Below, one piece after another: positions 6,904 to 14,962 of a stretch of DNA of 39,234 bases (positions within the stretch are counted from its first letter, which is position 1; each line of letters starts with the position of its first letter). Source of the stretch: Synergistaceae bacterium (lineage in GTDB: Bacteria > Synergistota > Synergistia > Synergistales > Aminobacteriaceae); contig JAFSRQ010000004.1 in NCBI GenBank assembly GCA_017446055.1, forward strand, positions 1-39,234, in the 5' to 3' direction. The notes below the pieces were generated by a model, which saw nothing but the letters and a program-made list of their open reading frames with translations, was not told where the DNA came from and ran no database searches. The translations under genes and the position numbers were made by a program.

Positions 6904-7709
6904 CAATAGTAATCCCTCCCCAGTATGATATGACCTGCCCATTCGTAGCCCCACATGGCCGCATACTGCGCGAGGACGTGAGAGTCGTCATTCGTCCACT
7001 GAAGGCGGCTGTTCTTGTTCGTGCTGACTGTGAGACCGTATATTTCCCGCCTGAGTATATTTCTTGCGGTCGCGCCCTGATTTCTTGGCGTGAACTGAAG
7101 CCAGGTCATTCCGTTCCATGCATAGACAACTTCGGGAAAATCACCCTTCCATGCGACTGGAATCTTCGGGCGGTAAAGCACTCCCATTTTGTTGACGCTC
7201 TTCTGCCATTTGCCGACGGCCATGAAGCTGCTGTTCTGCGTCCAGTCTGATGCGTTCGGACTCAGGCGTGAGGGAGCGTATATCTCCGTGTACATTTCCG
7301 GGGGCATGTATACGACTCTGTTGGACTTTGGCTCAGGCTTTGCGCCGGGATTCGCAGGGGGGTCAACGACTCTGTCTCCGCCCAAGACGGGAGCGACTGA
7401 TGATATTTTCACGTTATAGGGCTTGAGCCTCACGACCTGCGGAAGGACTGAGCCGACAACGTAGCCTGTTTTAGCGAGGCCGCTTTTCTCAGCAGTGCCG
7501 TAATACCAGACTCCTTTTGCGCCCTTGTAGACTAGGTAGCCGTCAAAGGTAACGTAAAAATCTTTCGGGAGATTGCCCGGTTTGTAGACGTAGAAATTCA
7601 TCGAGTGGTACGCGGGCTGATTGACACGTATAGCCTTCTCCGCGCAAACACCTTCAGCGCACATCACCGTAACAGCAACAACAATCCCGGCAAAAACTTT
7701 CTTCATCAT
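6903..7709 (-). CDS. exported protein of unknown function, tandem paralogue
   Basis: About 268 residues with a signal peptide (KKVFAGIVVAVTVMCAEGVCA). GAGGTGA (7718-7724) suits the ATG at 7709; the in-frame GTG at 7712 and ATG 7706 are alternatives. The mature domain matches the next gene: NFYVYKPGNLPKDFYVTFDGY, YGTAEKSG, TGYVVGSVLP, FMAVGKWQKSV, VVYAWNG and WGYEWAGHI. It has a Pro-rich insert around residues 120-150 that the paralogue lacks. Alternating aromatic and hydrophobic residues suggest a mostly beta fold; this is only a guess. The stop overlaps the downstream start by one base. No function can be assigned. Confidence 0.8.
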   Translation of the reverse strand: MMKKVFAGIVVAVTVMCAEGVCAEKAIRVNQPAYHSMNFYVYKPGNLPKDFYVTFDGYLVYKGAKGVWYYGTAEKSGLAKTGYVVGSVLPQVVRLKPYNVKISSVAPVLGGDRVVDPPANPGAKPEPKSNRVVYMPPEMYTEIYAPSRLSPNASDWTQNSSFMAVGKWQKSVNKMGVLYRPKIPVAWKGDFPEVVYAWNGMTWLQFTPRNQGATARNILRREIYGLTVSTNKNSRLQWTNDDSHVLAQYAAMWGYEWAGHIILGRDYY

Positions 7710-7724
7710 CACAATATCACCTCG

Positions 7725-9089
7725 CTAATTCTGGTTACCCTGTCCGACCGGGGGAATTGGCCTGTCCGAAATCGTGCCCGGGTCAGGCGCGTACTGTCCT
7801 ACAGGGGGCATGTACTCATTCTGCCGTCTCTGAGGCTGTGAGGCTTCCGGCTGTGGCTGTCTCGCTGGCGGCGTTGGAGTCGGAGTCGGAGTCTGTGTCT
7901 GCTGACGGGGAGTCTGGGTCTGGTTTTGCTGACGGGGAGTCTGCGGCCTGACATCCTGAGAGACTGCAGCACGCGGGGCAGGCTGAGATTTCCGGGTCTG
8001 CTTTGCGGGGGTCTTGCTCTGAGTCTTCACGGCTGGCGTGGATTTCTTCTGAGACTGTCGGACTACCCTGCTTTCCGGGACTGTGGCGGACTTCTTGCCC
8101 TGTGCCGACTTGGTCGGAATGCTTACGGCCTTTCGGGGCTGTTCGGGCTGGGGTGCTGGACGCTGTGCTACCTTCTGGCCGGGCGCGGGAGGATTGTACA
8201 GAGGCTTGTCGACCCTCATTATCCTGTCCCTGTCGGTGATTATCTGGTCATTGTCGGGACGCTGTATCTGGCTGTCGGGAGTGTACGCAGGAATTTCCAG
8301 CGTCTGCCGTCCGTCAGCAATCACTGACTCTGCGTCAGGCGGCAAATACACGGGCGATTGTCCGTCAGTCTCGGTGAGTTCTTCGGGACTCGGAGGGACA
8401 TAGACGGCCGGATTCCACGAGTCTCCGTCAAGCGGCGATGATCCCGGTTCAGGAGGAGTGTATACGGGTACTTTCGGGACTTCCGGGTCATTGGGGGCGT
8501 TGGGGAAACGTGAGACATTGAGCGGAACGTTGGCGGTCTCAACAGGATAGACTCTCGCGGGGCGTTTCGGATCCCACAAGGGGGTCTTCTCCGGGTCCTC
8601 AGGGTAAAACACGACACGTGAGAGCGGCTCAAATGCCGGGTCAATCGTTACGGCCTTCGTGTAGAAATACTGAGCCTGATAGAATCCCCCGGTCTTCTCG
8701 TGATATACACCGTACCAGTACCATGCGTTAGGATTGTTGCGCTCTTCCTGAATGGCCTTGAGCAAATACGGCCTGGCCTGCTCGTACCTGTCCTGCTGCA
8801 TAAGCTCGATGCCTTTCTGAAGTGATGACTGCCTTGCGGGAGCTGTCTTCTTGGGAGCTGCTTTCTTGGGAGCGGGCTTCTTGGCGGGAGTCTTCTTCTT
8901 GGGCGCGGACTTCTTCGGGGCTGCCTTCTTGGGTGCGGGTTGAGTCGGCTGAGTCTCCTGCTGTACTTGGGGCTGTTCGGGGTACGGGGAGAACACCGCG
9001 CTGTCATCATCAGGAACGGCGGCGGCGTGTAAACTTTCAGCAAACATAAGGGCAATAATCACCGTCATCATTATTCTTCTCATCATCAT
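7725..9089 (-). CDS. exported TPR and Pro/Lys-rich repeat protein
   Basis: About 454 residues. A signal peptide is followed by a low-complexity linker of repeated APKK/PKKxA units (roughly residues 45-90), then a TPR-like region (LQKGIELMQQDRYEQARPYLLKAI and NAWYWYGVYHEKTGGFYQAQYFYTKAV). The rest is long and Pro-rich, with recurring [VI]Y[TVLN]PP motifs and a Gln/Thr/Pro tail ending PPVGQ. The start is ambiguous: GTG 9095 overlaps the upstream stop, while ATGs at 9089, 9086 and 9083 suit AGGTGA at 9092-9097 better. The Lys/Pro linker could bind peptidoglycan or span the periplasm; the TPRs suggest a scaffold for the neighbouring exported proteins. That role is inference. Confidence 0.8.
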   Translation of the reverse strand: MMMRRIMMTVIIALMFAESLHAAAVPDDDSAVFSPYPEQPQVQQETQPTQPAPKKAAPKKSAPKKKTPAKKPAPKKAAPKKTAPARQSSLQKGIELMQQDRYEQARPYLLKAIQEERNNPNAWYWYGVYHEKTGGFYQAQYFYTKAVTIDPAFEPLSRVVFYPEDPEKTPLWDPKRPARVYPVETANVPLNVSRFPNAPNDPEVPKVPVYTPPEPGSSPLDGDSWNPAVYVPPSPEELTETDGQSPVYLPPDAESVIADGRQTLEIPAYTPDSQIQRPDNDQIITDRDRIMRVDKPLYNPPAPGQKVAQRPAPQPEQPRKAVSIPTKSAQGKKSATVPESRVVRQSQKKSTPAVKTQSKTPAKQTRKSQPAPRAAVSQDVRPQTPRQQNQTQTPRQQTQTPTPTPTPPARQPQPEASQPQRRQNEYMPPVGQYAPDPGTISDRPIPPVGQGNQN

Positions 9090-9091
9090 AA

Positions 9092-10135
9092 TCACCTGCC
9101 TGTTATGCCTGTCTGCTTGACGACTAAATCCTTGAGTGTTACCGGCTCTTTCTTGTTGTCCTTTATGACTCTCACAATGGCGTTGTCCTCGTAGACTTTT
9201 ATCACCTTGACCTTGCCGACAACTTTCGGGAGTACTACAACTGGGTCATCCGGGACTACTGTAACATACGTATCAGCCCTCACGACATCAAGAACCTCAC
9301 CGACTCTGACTCCGTCATTAGAGCCGTTCGCGAATCTCCCCAGCGAGATTATGTAGTCGCGCCTCTTTCGTGTGGCTGTGGCTGTGGGTGCTAATATTCT
9401 GCCGATGGTACTGTAGCTGTCCGAGAAGTTATCGCGTGCTGTGAGTTCCGCTGAAGGGTCGTTGCTGCGTATTACGTTGCGGATCTGGTCGAGGGACTCC
9501 CTGTGTGCGTTGGCAATCGCGTTCTTGATGGCCTGCCAGTATGCTGTACCCTTGAACTGATCCCAAGTTGGGCGGCTCATCTTCTGGCCTGTATATTTCG
9601 TGTCAGTAAGCCCGAAAAGGTCAAGCCCATTCTCGAACGGAATCCCCAGTCCGGCAACAGCAGCGTCAAACCAGAATACCGAAGCGTCATCATCAAGCGT
9701 GAATCTTGCGCTCTTGCCCCGAACGTTGCGCACAGCGACCTCACTGACCCTCGCCCGGTCAAACACACGTATCCTCACCAGAACACGCCCTGTAGAAGCC
9801 GTGCCGACAACATGCTTGTCCTTCATGACAGCGGAATATAGCTCAAGCTGTACGGCCATGTCATCACCTCGCCTTGAGCCGGATAACCACCTGTTCATCG
9901 CCGCCTCATCAAGGACTCTTGCCTCAATCAGGGGTGAAGTCTTGTAGAGTGACTCTAGGTACTCGGACATCTTTTCTTCCAGCACGTTATAGGGGTAATA
10001 CTTGCTCTGCCATATCTCAAGCTCTGTGCTGTTTATCGTGGGGAAAATGACGATGGACAAGCGTCTCTGCTGACCTGCCTCTGAGATTCCGCAGACTGCA
10101 AGAAGCATCATGACGCACAAGAATTTACGCATCAT
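9092..10135 (-). CDS. exported protein with FlgT-C-like C-terminal domain
   Basis: 347 residues with an N-terminal signal peptide ending near GISEA. The N-terminal domain (IVIFPTINSTELEIW, then a helical region and VLDEAAMNRWL) resembles the CsgG/FlgT-type 'assembly' fold seen in outer-membrane accessory proteins, but similarity is weak. The C-terminal ~80 residues (ISLGRFANGSNDGVRVGE, VVGKVKVIKVYEDNAIV) fit the small beta-barrel FlgT C-terminal domain, in which a 'sxdGVxvGd' turn is typical. ATG 10135 overlaps the preceding stop (ATGA). The neighbours are exported TPR and paired unknown proteins, suggesting an envelope assembly. No flagellar genes are nearby, so a flagellar role is not supported. 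Confidence 0.72.
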   Translation of the reverse strand: MMRKFLCVMMLLAVCGISEAGQQRRLSIVIFPTINSTELEIWQSKYYPYNVLEEKMSEYLESLYKTSPLIEARVLDEAAMNRWLSGSRRGDDMAVQLELYSAVMKDKHVVGTASTGRVLVRIRVFDRARVSEVAVRNVRGKSARFTLDDDASVFWFDAAVAGLGIPFENGLDLFGLTDTKYTGQKMSRPTWDQFKGTAYWQAIKNAIANAHRESLDQIRNVIRSNDPSAELTARDNFSDSYSTIGRILAPTATATRKRRDYIISLGRFANGSNDGVRVGEVLDVVRADTYVTVVPDDPVVVLPKVVGKVKVIKVYEDNAIVRVIKDNKKEPVTLKDLVVKQTGITGR

Positions 10136-11319
10136 CCCTCAATCAGCCCCGCGAAATTCTGCACATAAGGCCGTATGCTTCCGTACCATTCAGAGAACTC
10201 CCTAGCCCACAAGAGCCGCGTCAATGTGTAGAACTCGTTTGCGCTTGAGCCTTTTGCTGTGTCGTCATTCATGGCCTGGGTGAAAATCTCTGTGGGAATC
10301 ATTATGACCATGTCGCCGCGGTGCTTTGCTGTCTGCATTCTGGGATTACAGCCGAAAGCCGTAAGCCTGTCCTCCTCGTTGACGTAGAAAGTTACCCTGT
10401 AAGGAACATCGCCTATAGTCCCCGCGTTGAAGTCGAAGCGTCTGTTGCGTGAGAAGCCCGCTTCAGGAAGTGATTTCTCGCTGTCGTCAGCATAAGTTAT
10501 GTCGACCTCATTGGCTCTGTATATGTGTCGGAGATATGCAGTGAGCTTGTAGCCCAGGCGCATTAATTCAGCGTCATTGATGGACAGTTTCTTGACGGGT
10601 GCCTTGAGGACTGTAACATTAGGGTTGAGGTTTACGGGCTTTTCTCCGGCTGACCAGAAATAATCGGCTGTCTTTGTGCCGTCCGCGCCGCAGTACGAGA
10701 AGCCAAGAAGCATGGCCGCGGCTGTAACTCTGAGGACGTTGTGCCAGCGTTCCGGGTTTGCCTGCTTGAGAGCGTCAATGACTCCGAGGGCGAAGAGTCC
10801 TTCTGTTGTGCGTGCCTTGAGGCTTGAGATTCTGAGGCGGTCTTCCGTGAGTATGGCGGCTTCCTGTTCTGTGAGCGGGAAAAACGGACGGAATACCCCC
10901 GAATTTCTGTCTTCCCCGGAGCAGTCAGCAATCCACAGTGATGAACGCTTCTCCTCCGTCATCATGGCGAAGTCTGACTTGCTGGAAAAAGGCTCAGGAT
11001 GATGTACGGCTTTCTCCAAGTCTATGAAAAGTTTCAGGAACTTGACCTTGAAGTTAGTCCGCGCGAAATATTCTGTGAGTATTCTTGAGACTGCCGGGCC
11101 GAAGTCAGCAACATTGTAGTTGATGTTCTCGCCGTGTTTCTTGCCGCTGATAGAGAGAGTGCGTGATCTTTTCTCCACCCATGACAGATGAATCAGCTTG
11201 CGGGAATTTTTCGCCTTGTTGAGGATTGACAGCCTGGGAGTTTTTCCCCTTGTCCATATCTGGAGCGCAAGGTTCGCGTCAACATCGCATGAGCTGATAA
11301 TCTTTCCCTGTTCTTCCAT
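10132..11319 (-). CDS. conserved hypothetical protein, first gene of the envelope operon
   Basis: 395 residues without signal peptide or membrane segment, so probably cytoplasmic. Preceded by AAGGAGA and a well-formed TATAAT (11362-11367), making it the promoter-proximal gene. No domain was recognised. Visible features are a basic N-terminal half (WVEKRSRTLSISGKKHG), a hydrophobic AAAMLLGFSYCG stretch in the middle and an aromatic C-terminal part (LWAREFSEWYGSI). The stop overlaps the next start by 4 nt, so it is co-translated with exported proteins. It may be a cytoplasmic partner or regulator of the exported set, but nothing in the sequence shows this directly. Confidence 0.7.
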   Translation of the reverse strand: MEEQGKIISSCDVDANLALQIWTRGKTPRLSILNKAKNSRKLIHLSWVEKRSRTLSISGKKHGENINYNVADFGPAVSRILTEYFARTNFKVKFLKLFIDLEKAVHHPEPFSSKSDFAMMTEEKRSSLWIADCSGEDRNSGVFRPFFPLTEQEAAILTEDRLRISSLKARTTEGLFALGVIDALKQANPERWHNVLRVTAAAMLLGFSYCGADGTKTADYFWSAGEKPVNLNPNVTVLKAPVKKLSINDAELMRLGYKLTAYLRHIYRANEVDITYADDSEKSLPEAGFSRNRRFDFNAGTIGDVPYRVTFYVNEEDRLTAFGCNPRMQTAKHRGDMVIMIPTEIFTQAMNDDTAKGSSANEFYTLTRLLWAREFSEWYGSIRPYVQNFAGLIEG

Positions 11320-11361
11320 GCTGAATTTCTCCTTATGGTTGATGTGTTAATGAATGCTGAA

Positions 11362-11367
11362 ATTATA
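11362..11367 (-). promoter_or_regulatory. -10 element of the envelope operon
   Basis: A consensus TATAAT on the minus strand lies about 43 bp before the ATG at 11319. A convincing -35 is not visible (ATAATA at 11385-11390 would be the 17-bp position). Confidence 0.4.
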
Positions 11368-11396
11368 GCGCAATCAAATCTAGTTATTATTGTGTA

Positions 11397-11426
11397 TTGT
11401 GATTAGCTCCATAAATTTTGTACAAT
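11397..11426 (+). promoter_or_regulatory. candidate sigma-70 promoter of the thioredoxin-like gene
   Basis: TTGTGA (11397-11402) and TACAAT (11421-11426) are separated by 18 bp, and the start codon follows about 55 bp later. It is divergent from the envelope operon. Confidence 0.5.
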
Positions 11427-11480
11427 TTACACGTAGAATTTCCCCGTAAAGATTTCACACATTAAAGGGAGTGATTGATA

Positions 11481-11822
11481 GTGAAGGCAAAAATTCTGTC
11501 GGCTTTACTGCTTGCTGTGATTCTGAGCTCGTCTGCTTATGCCGCTCTTCCTTCGGTAACGATGCTCTCAACGAAGACATGCCCGGCCTGTGAGCAGATG
11601 GCCAGCGTCCTGAAGGATATTAGCGCGAAGTACAGCGGGAAAATCTCAACGGCTCATATCTACCTTGAGGATAACCCCGACATAGCCAGGAAGTATAACG
11701 TGCGCTATGTGCCTATGCTGATATTCCGTGACGCGTCGGGAAAAGAGAAGGCCAGGGAGGTCGGGTACAAGTCGCTGAACGAGGTAATCAAGATCTTCCG
11801 GAAGGCCGGAATAGCGATATAG
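11481..11822 (+). CDS. exported thioredoxin-like protein
   Basis: 113-residue exported thioredoxin-fold protein, likely a periplasmic thiol-disulfide oxidoreductase. A signal peptide (KILSALLLAVILSSSAYA) precedes a compact thioredoxin domain. The active site is CPAC in the context STKTCPACEQM, and the cis-Pro loop is RYVPMLIF. GGGAG (11467-11471) lies 9 nt before GTG 11481, making that the likely start; TTG 11475 is in frame but too near. The length is that of a minimal thioredoxin without a C-terminal extension. It is a single-gene unit with its own promoter and terminator. No DsbD-like partner is visible in the window. Confidence 0.88.
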   Translation: MKAKILSALLLAVILSSSAYAALPSVTMLSTKTCPACEQMASVLKDISAKYSGKISTAHIYLEDNPDIARKYNVRYVPMLIFRDASGKEKAREVGYKSLNEVIKIFRKAGIAI

Positions 11823-11870
11823 GCAGCCGCAATAATCAGCTTCCGCATCACATAAAGTCTCCTTAAGATT

Positions 11871-11908
11871 CCGGGATTGTCTCAGTATATGGGGCAGTCC
11901 CGGTTTTA
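11871..11908 (+). terminator. intrinsic terminator after the thioredoxin-like gene
   Basis: CCGGGATT (11871-11878) pairs with AGTCCCGG (with one G:T), followed by TTTTATT. The stem sequence is nearly the same as that of the terminator at 13453-13481. Confidence 0.7.
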
Positions 11909-12037
11909 TTGTGTGCGTGTGAGTGAGGCTTGTGTGAGAGGCTTCTTGCGGAGGAATGGCCGGGAGAATTACGGATTGCGCCTGTGTGCTAGAATATTTC
12001 CATCCACAAATCTTTACGCATTAAGGAGTGCTGTATC

Positions 12038-13444
12038 ATGCGCCTGAAAGTTTCACTCGCGTTGTTGTTTGCTGTTACTGTTTGCTCGTGTTCATTCGCC
12101 GCGGATTTCGCCACTGGCCCGGCTGACTCAATCACCATGCCTCCGGGCAACCGAATATCACAGACCATGCTCGCCGGGGACAAGCTCGTAACATTCCGCT
12201 CATGGCTGGATATTCCCTACGTCAGCAAGCCCGTTGAACCCGAATACCAGCGTCTCAACATCTACATCCCGGAAGAATACTTCCACGATGGCACAGTCAA
12301 CGGCTACACCGCCAAGACCGCACCAATATTCATGCCCAACGGAGTCGGAGGCTACATGCCCGGAAAGCAGTTCATCCCCGCCAACGACTCCCGCCACAAA
12401 ACGCCCAACGCATCACTTTACGCGCTCTCACGGGGATATGTCGTAGTCGCCCCGGCAATACGCGGAAGGACTCTCCCCAACGGCAAAGCTCCCGCCCTCA
12501 TCGTGGACTACAAAGCGGCGGTTCGTTGGGTCAGGCACAACAAGGACAGACTCCCGGCAGGAGACACGGAGAAAATCATCTCTGACGGACTCAGCGCGGG
12601 GGGTGCGTTGTCTTCATTGCTGGGTGCTACAGGAAACGCTAAGGAGTACCAGCCATACCTTGACGAAATCGGAGCGGAGAATGAGCGTGATGACATTTTC
12701 GCGTCTGCTGTCTACTGCCCTATCACCAACCTTGAGAACGCTGACATGCCTTATGAGTGGATATTCAGCGGGGTCAACACATATCACATGGGCCCGGCGC
12801 GCGAGATGGACGAGGACATGAAGGCGGCTTCCGATGCTCTCAAGGCGGCGTTCCCTGCTTACTTGAACGGGCTGAAACTCGAAGGCTACACTCTGGACGA
12901 GAACGGTAACGGGACATTCCGGGACTACATCGAGGGGCTGTATGTTTCGGCGGCGCAGAAGGCTCTTGACGCGGGGGAAAACGTACTCGGACTCGACTGG
13001 CTGACGGTTGAAGGCGGCAAGGTTACGGGGGCTGACCTGGAGAAATATGCTGTGTGGGCTACGAGGATGAAGGCTGCTCCTGCTTTCGACTCGCTGAACA
13101 TGAAGAGCTTCGAGAACAACGAGTTTGCCGACAAGCATTTCACGGAGTACTCGTTCTCGCACTCGACTGCTGAGAGTCCCGCAATGGCTGACGCTGAGAA
13201 GGTGTACGTCATGAATCCGATGAACTTTATCGGGCGTGAGGGTGTTGACACGGCCAAGCACTGGCGCATCCGGCACGGCGTGAAGAACCGGGATACGTCG
13301 CTGGCTGTCCCGGCGATTCTTGCGCTGAAGCTGAAGCAGTCCGGGTATGACGCTGATGTTGCGGCGGTGTGGGGAGTCCCTCATGACGGGAATTATGACC
13401 TGCCGGAGCTTTTTGACTGGCTCGACTCGATTTGCAGACAGTGA
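12038..13444 (+). CDS. exported alpha/beta hydrolase (subtype B tannase-like)
   Basis: 468-residue secreted esterase-like enzyme. The signal peptide ends around the Cys-rich VTVCSCSFA, so either signal peptidase I or a lipoprotein lipobox is possible. The fold is alpha/beta hydrolase: an oxyanion/strand region with YVVVAPAIRGR, the nucleophile elbow DGLSAGGALSS (catalytic Ser) and a C-terminal catalytic His in VPHDGNYD. A large insertion between nucleophile and His (about residues 210-400) forms a lid, as in subtype B tannases and related feruloyl-esterase-like proteins. AAGGAG lies before the ATG. It stands alone, bounded by a terminator. The substrate is unknown; a phenolic or acyl ester is a guess from family resemblance. 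Confidence 0.8.
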   Translation: MRLKVSLALLFAVTVCSCSFAADFATGPADSITMPPGNRISQTMLAGDKLVTFRSWLDIPYVSKPVEPEYQRLNIYIPEEYFHDGTVNGYTAKTAPIFMPNGVGGYMPGKQFIPANDSRHKTPNASLYALSRGYVVVAPAIRGRTLPNGKAPALIVDYKAAVRWVRHNKDRLPAGDTEKIISDGLSAGGALSSLLGATGNAKEYQPYLDEIGAENERDDIFASAVYCPITNLENADMPYEWIFSGVNTYHMGPAREMDEDMKAASDALKAAFPAYLNGLKLEGYTLDENGNGTFRDYIEGLYVSAAQKALDAGENVLGLDWLTVEGGKVTGADLEKYAVWATRMKAAPAFDSLNMKSFENNEFADKHFTEYSFSHSTAESPAMADAEKVYVMNPMNFIGREGVDTAKHWRIRHGVKNRDTSLAVPAILALKLKQSGYDADVAAVWGVPHDGNYDLPELFDWLDSICRQ

Positions 13445-13452
13445 GAAGACTT

Positions 13453-13481
13453 GCCGGGATTCCTGTGATGGGAGTCCCGGC
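13453..13481. terminator. terminator hairpin between convergent genes
   Basis: A GCCGGGA...TCCCGGC stem lies between the hydrolase stop (13444) and the DUF3800 stop (13499). It is symmetric enough to serve both strands, though T runs on both sides are weak. Confidence 0.5.
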
Positions 13482-13498
13482 TGTTTCATGCCTTGGCG

Positions 13499-14578
13499 TT
13501 AAGATTTTGCGGCTCTCCAGTCATCATATAATTCTGTCATCATCTGAAGCTCAATGTTCAAAGGATGGACTCTTGCCTGCTCGCGGAACGTGCCGATAAT
13601 GTTTATCCCGTCCGTTATAGCACTTGGGAGCTTTATGGGGCTGACGTTTGCGAGACCCTGTGCGCTTTCGACATACTGCCTTATTGACCCCGCAAGAAAA
13701 TCTGCCGCCTGTATTCCTTTTTCCGACTTCGAGTCAAAGAAGCCCACGCTAAGTTTCCTGCCGAAAAGTTTTCCGTGAAGCTCCGCGTTTGCACTGATAG
13801 AGTCTGCAAGGTCATACATTTTATCCAGCTTGCATGTGTATTCTCCTTCATTGCCAGCCCTGAACAAAAGGTTATTGATGCAGTTTATCTGAGGAGATAT
13901 AACGGTGCTTGTCCTTCCGCCGCTGTAAGAATCTGGTACAGGGAAGAGATTTTCTACAGAGAGTCCCAGCCTTGTATGCTGCTTTATGCTGCCGATAGTG
14001 CCTTCTATGCAGCGTATAACCTGCCCTGATGCTATGCTGCCGTCATCGGATGAGGCTATGATTTTCCCACACAAATTCACGAGTCCTTCTGCGTCGTGAG
14101 AGCTGCTGTCAAAGAATGTTACAGTCTCAGCAAGCAGGTTGTCGCTCAGTCTCTCGGCAAAAAAATTAGCGAACATCATCTTTATCATTGTCTCTTCCTG
14201 ACTGAAGGCTTGTGAGTCAGGGGTGTCGTAATACGGAAGCGCGCAGTACTCCGTGATTGTCATGCAGATGTTGTACTTTTTGCTGCTGGCTTCAGAGAGT
14301 ACTTTTCCGTTTACTTCCCTGAGAAATTCACCGAAGATGTCAATGATTTCCTGACGATACTTGTCCACTTGCCTGTACAACGATTTCAGCTCTCCTCCCT
14401 GAATATGAAACTCTCTCAGGATTGAGTCTACCTTTGCTTCAAGGAGGGGTACTTTCTCATCAGGGACAATTACAGCCGCCATGACGAAATAGGGAGCTCC
14501 ATTGAGATTCCACGAGCCATTTTCCAGGCGCATAGTTCCAGATTTGCCGCTCTCGTCCATAAATACCACGCTTATCAC
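13499..14578 (-). CDS. DUF3800 domain protein
   Basis: 359-residue cytoplasmic protein of the DUF3800 family. The family's hallmark N-terminal strand with the acidic cluster is seen as VFMDESGKSG, followed by the [FY]xxxAxxIxP-like FVMAAVIVP. The C-terminal half has the conserved SEKGIQAADFLAGSIRQY motif. DUF3800 proteins have an RNase H-like acidic centre and are often found near mobile or defence genes, but their function is not established. Start choice: GTG 14578 gives MISVVFMDESG, while GTG 14569 has better spacing from GAGGTG. It lies 12 bp after a DUF1622 membrane protein, so the two are probably co-transcribed. Confidence 0.82.
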   Translation of the reverse strand: MISVVFMDESGKSGTMRLENGSWNLNGAPYFVMAAVIVPDEKVPLLEAKVDSILREFHIQGGELKSLYRQVDKYRQEIIDIFGEFLREVNGKVLSEASSKKYNICMTITEYCALPYYDTPDSQAFSQEETMIKMMFANFFAERLSDNLLAETVTFFDSSSHDAEGLVNLCGKIIASSDDGSIASGQVIRCIEGTIGSIKQHTRLGLSVENLFPVPDSYSGGRTSTVISPQINCINNLLFRAGNEGEYTCKLDKMYDLADSISANAELHGKLFGRKLSVGFFDSKSEKGIQAADFLAGSIRQYVESAQGLANVSPIKLPSAITDGINIIGTFREQARVHPLNIELQMMTELYDDWRAAKS

Positions 14579-14590
14579 CTCGCCGCGCCG

Positions 14591-14920
14591 CTACTTCAGG
14601 TGAGCTTCCTCCGTCTTAATCTCCCAGTGAATCAGAAACGTCAACGCCCCCCTCAGCACGATAATAGCCCCAAGTATAGCCAGCTCTGACCATTCACGGA
14701 CAATTACCGTCCTCAAGACCTCACCGCCGAGCTTGAACTCCAGAGACAAAGCAATACCCTTCGCGAGTGTGAGCCTTACGTGAGCGTCCCGCATGAAGAT
14801 TCCCCAGATTGATTTGACGGCTGTCGTGAGGAGGATTGTTACGCCAACGCACTCCATCATCAATATACCGTACTGTACTATCAGCTGGAAGATTGACTCG
14901 ATGTGATGCAGATATTCCAT
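14591..14920 (-). CDS. DUF1622 family membrane protein
   Basis: 109-residue integral membrane protein. Three hydrophobic segments are visible: around LIVQYGILMMECVGVTILLTTAV, the FKLGGEVLRTVIV region and LAILGAIIVLRGALTFLI. The family's features appear as LSLEFKLGGEVLRT and the charged C-terminal HWEIKTEE. The function of DUF1622 is unknown. GGGGGG lies about 9 nt before the ATG. The gene precedes the DUF3800 gene by 12 bp. Confidence 0.82.
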   Translation of the reverse strand: MEYLHHIESIFQLIVQYGILMMECVGVTILLTTAVKSIWGIFMRDAHVRLTLAKGIALSLEFKLGGEVLRTVIVREWSELAILGAIIVLRGALTFLIHWEIKTEEAHLK

Positions 14921-14962
14921 GTGTATACCCCCCTTTGTGATGAGAATATTCTACAGAGCATA

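Noticed and set aside
7757..9049. Several long plus-strand frames opposite the TPR/Pro-rich gene
   Set aside because: Shadow frames produced by the biased, repetitive codons of the real gene; no ribosome sites or recognisable domains.
12614..13489. 291-residue minus-strand frame opposite the alpha/beta hydrolase
   Set aside because: The plus strand encodes a recognisable enzyme with catalytic motifs; the antisense frame is Arg/Val-rich shadow sequence.
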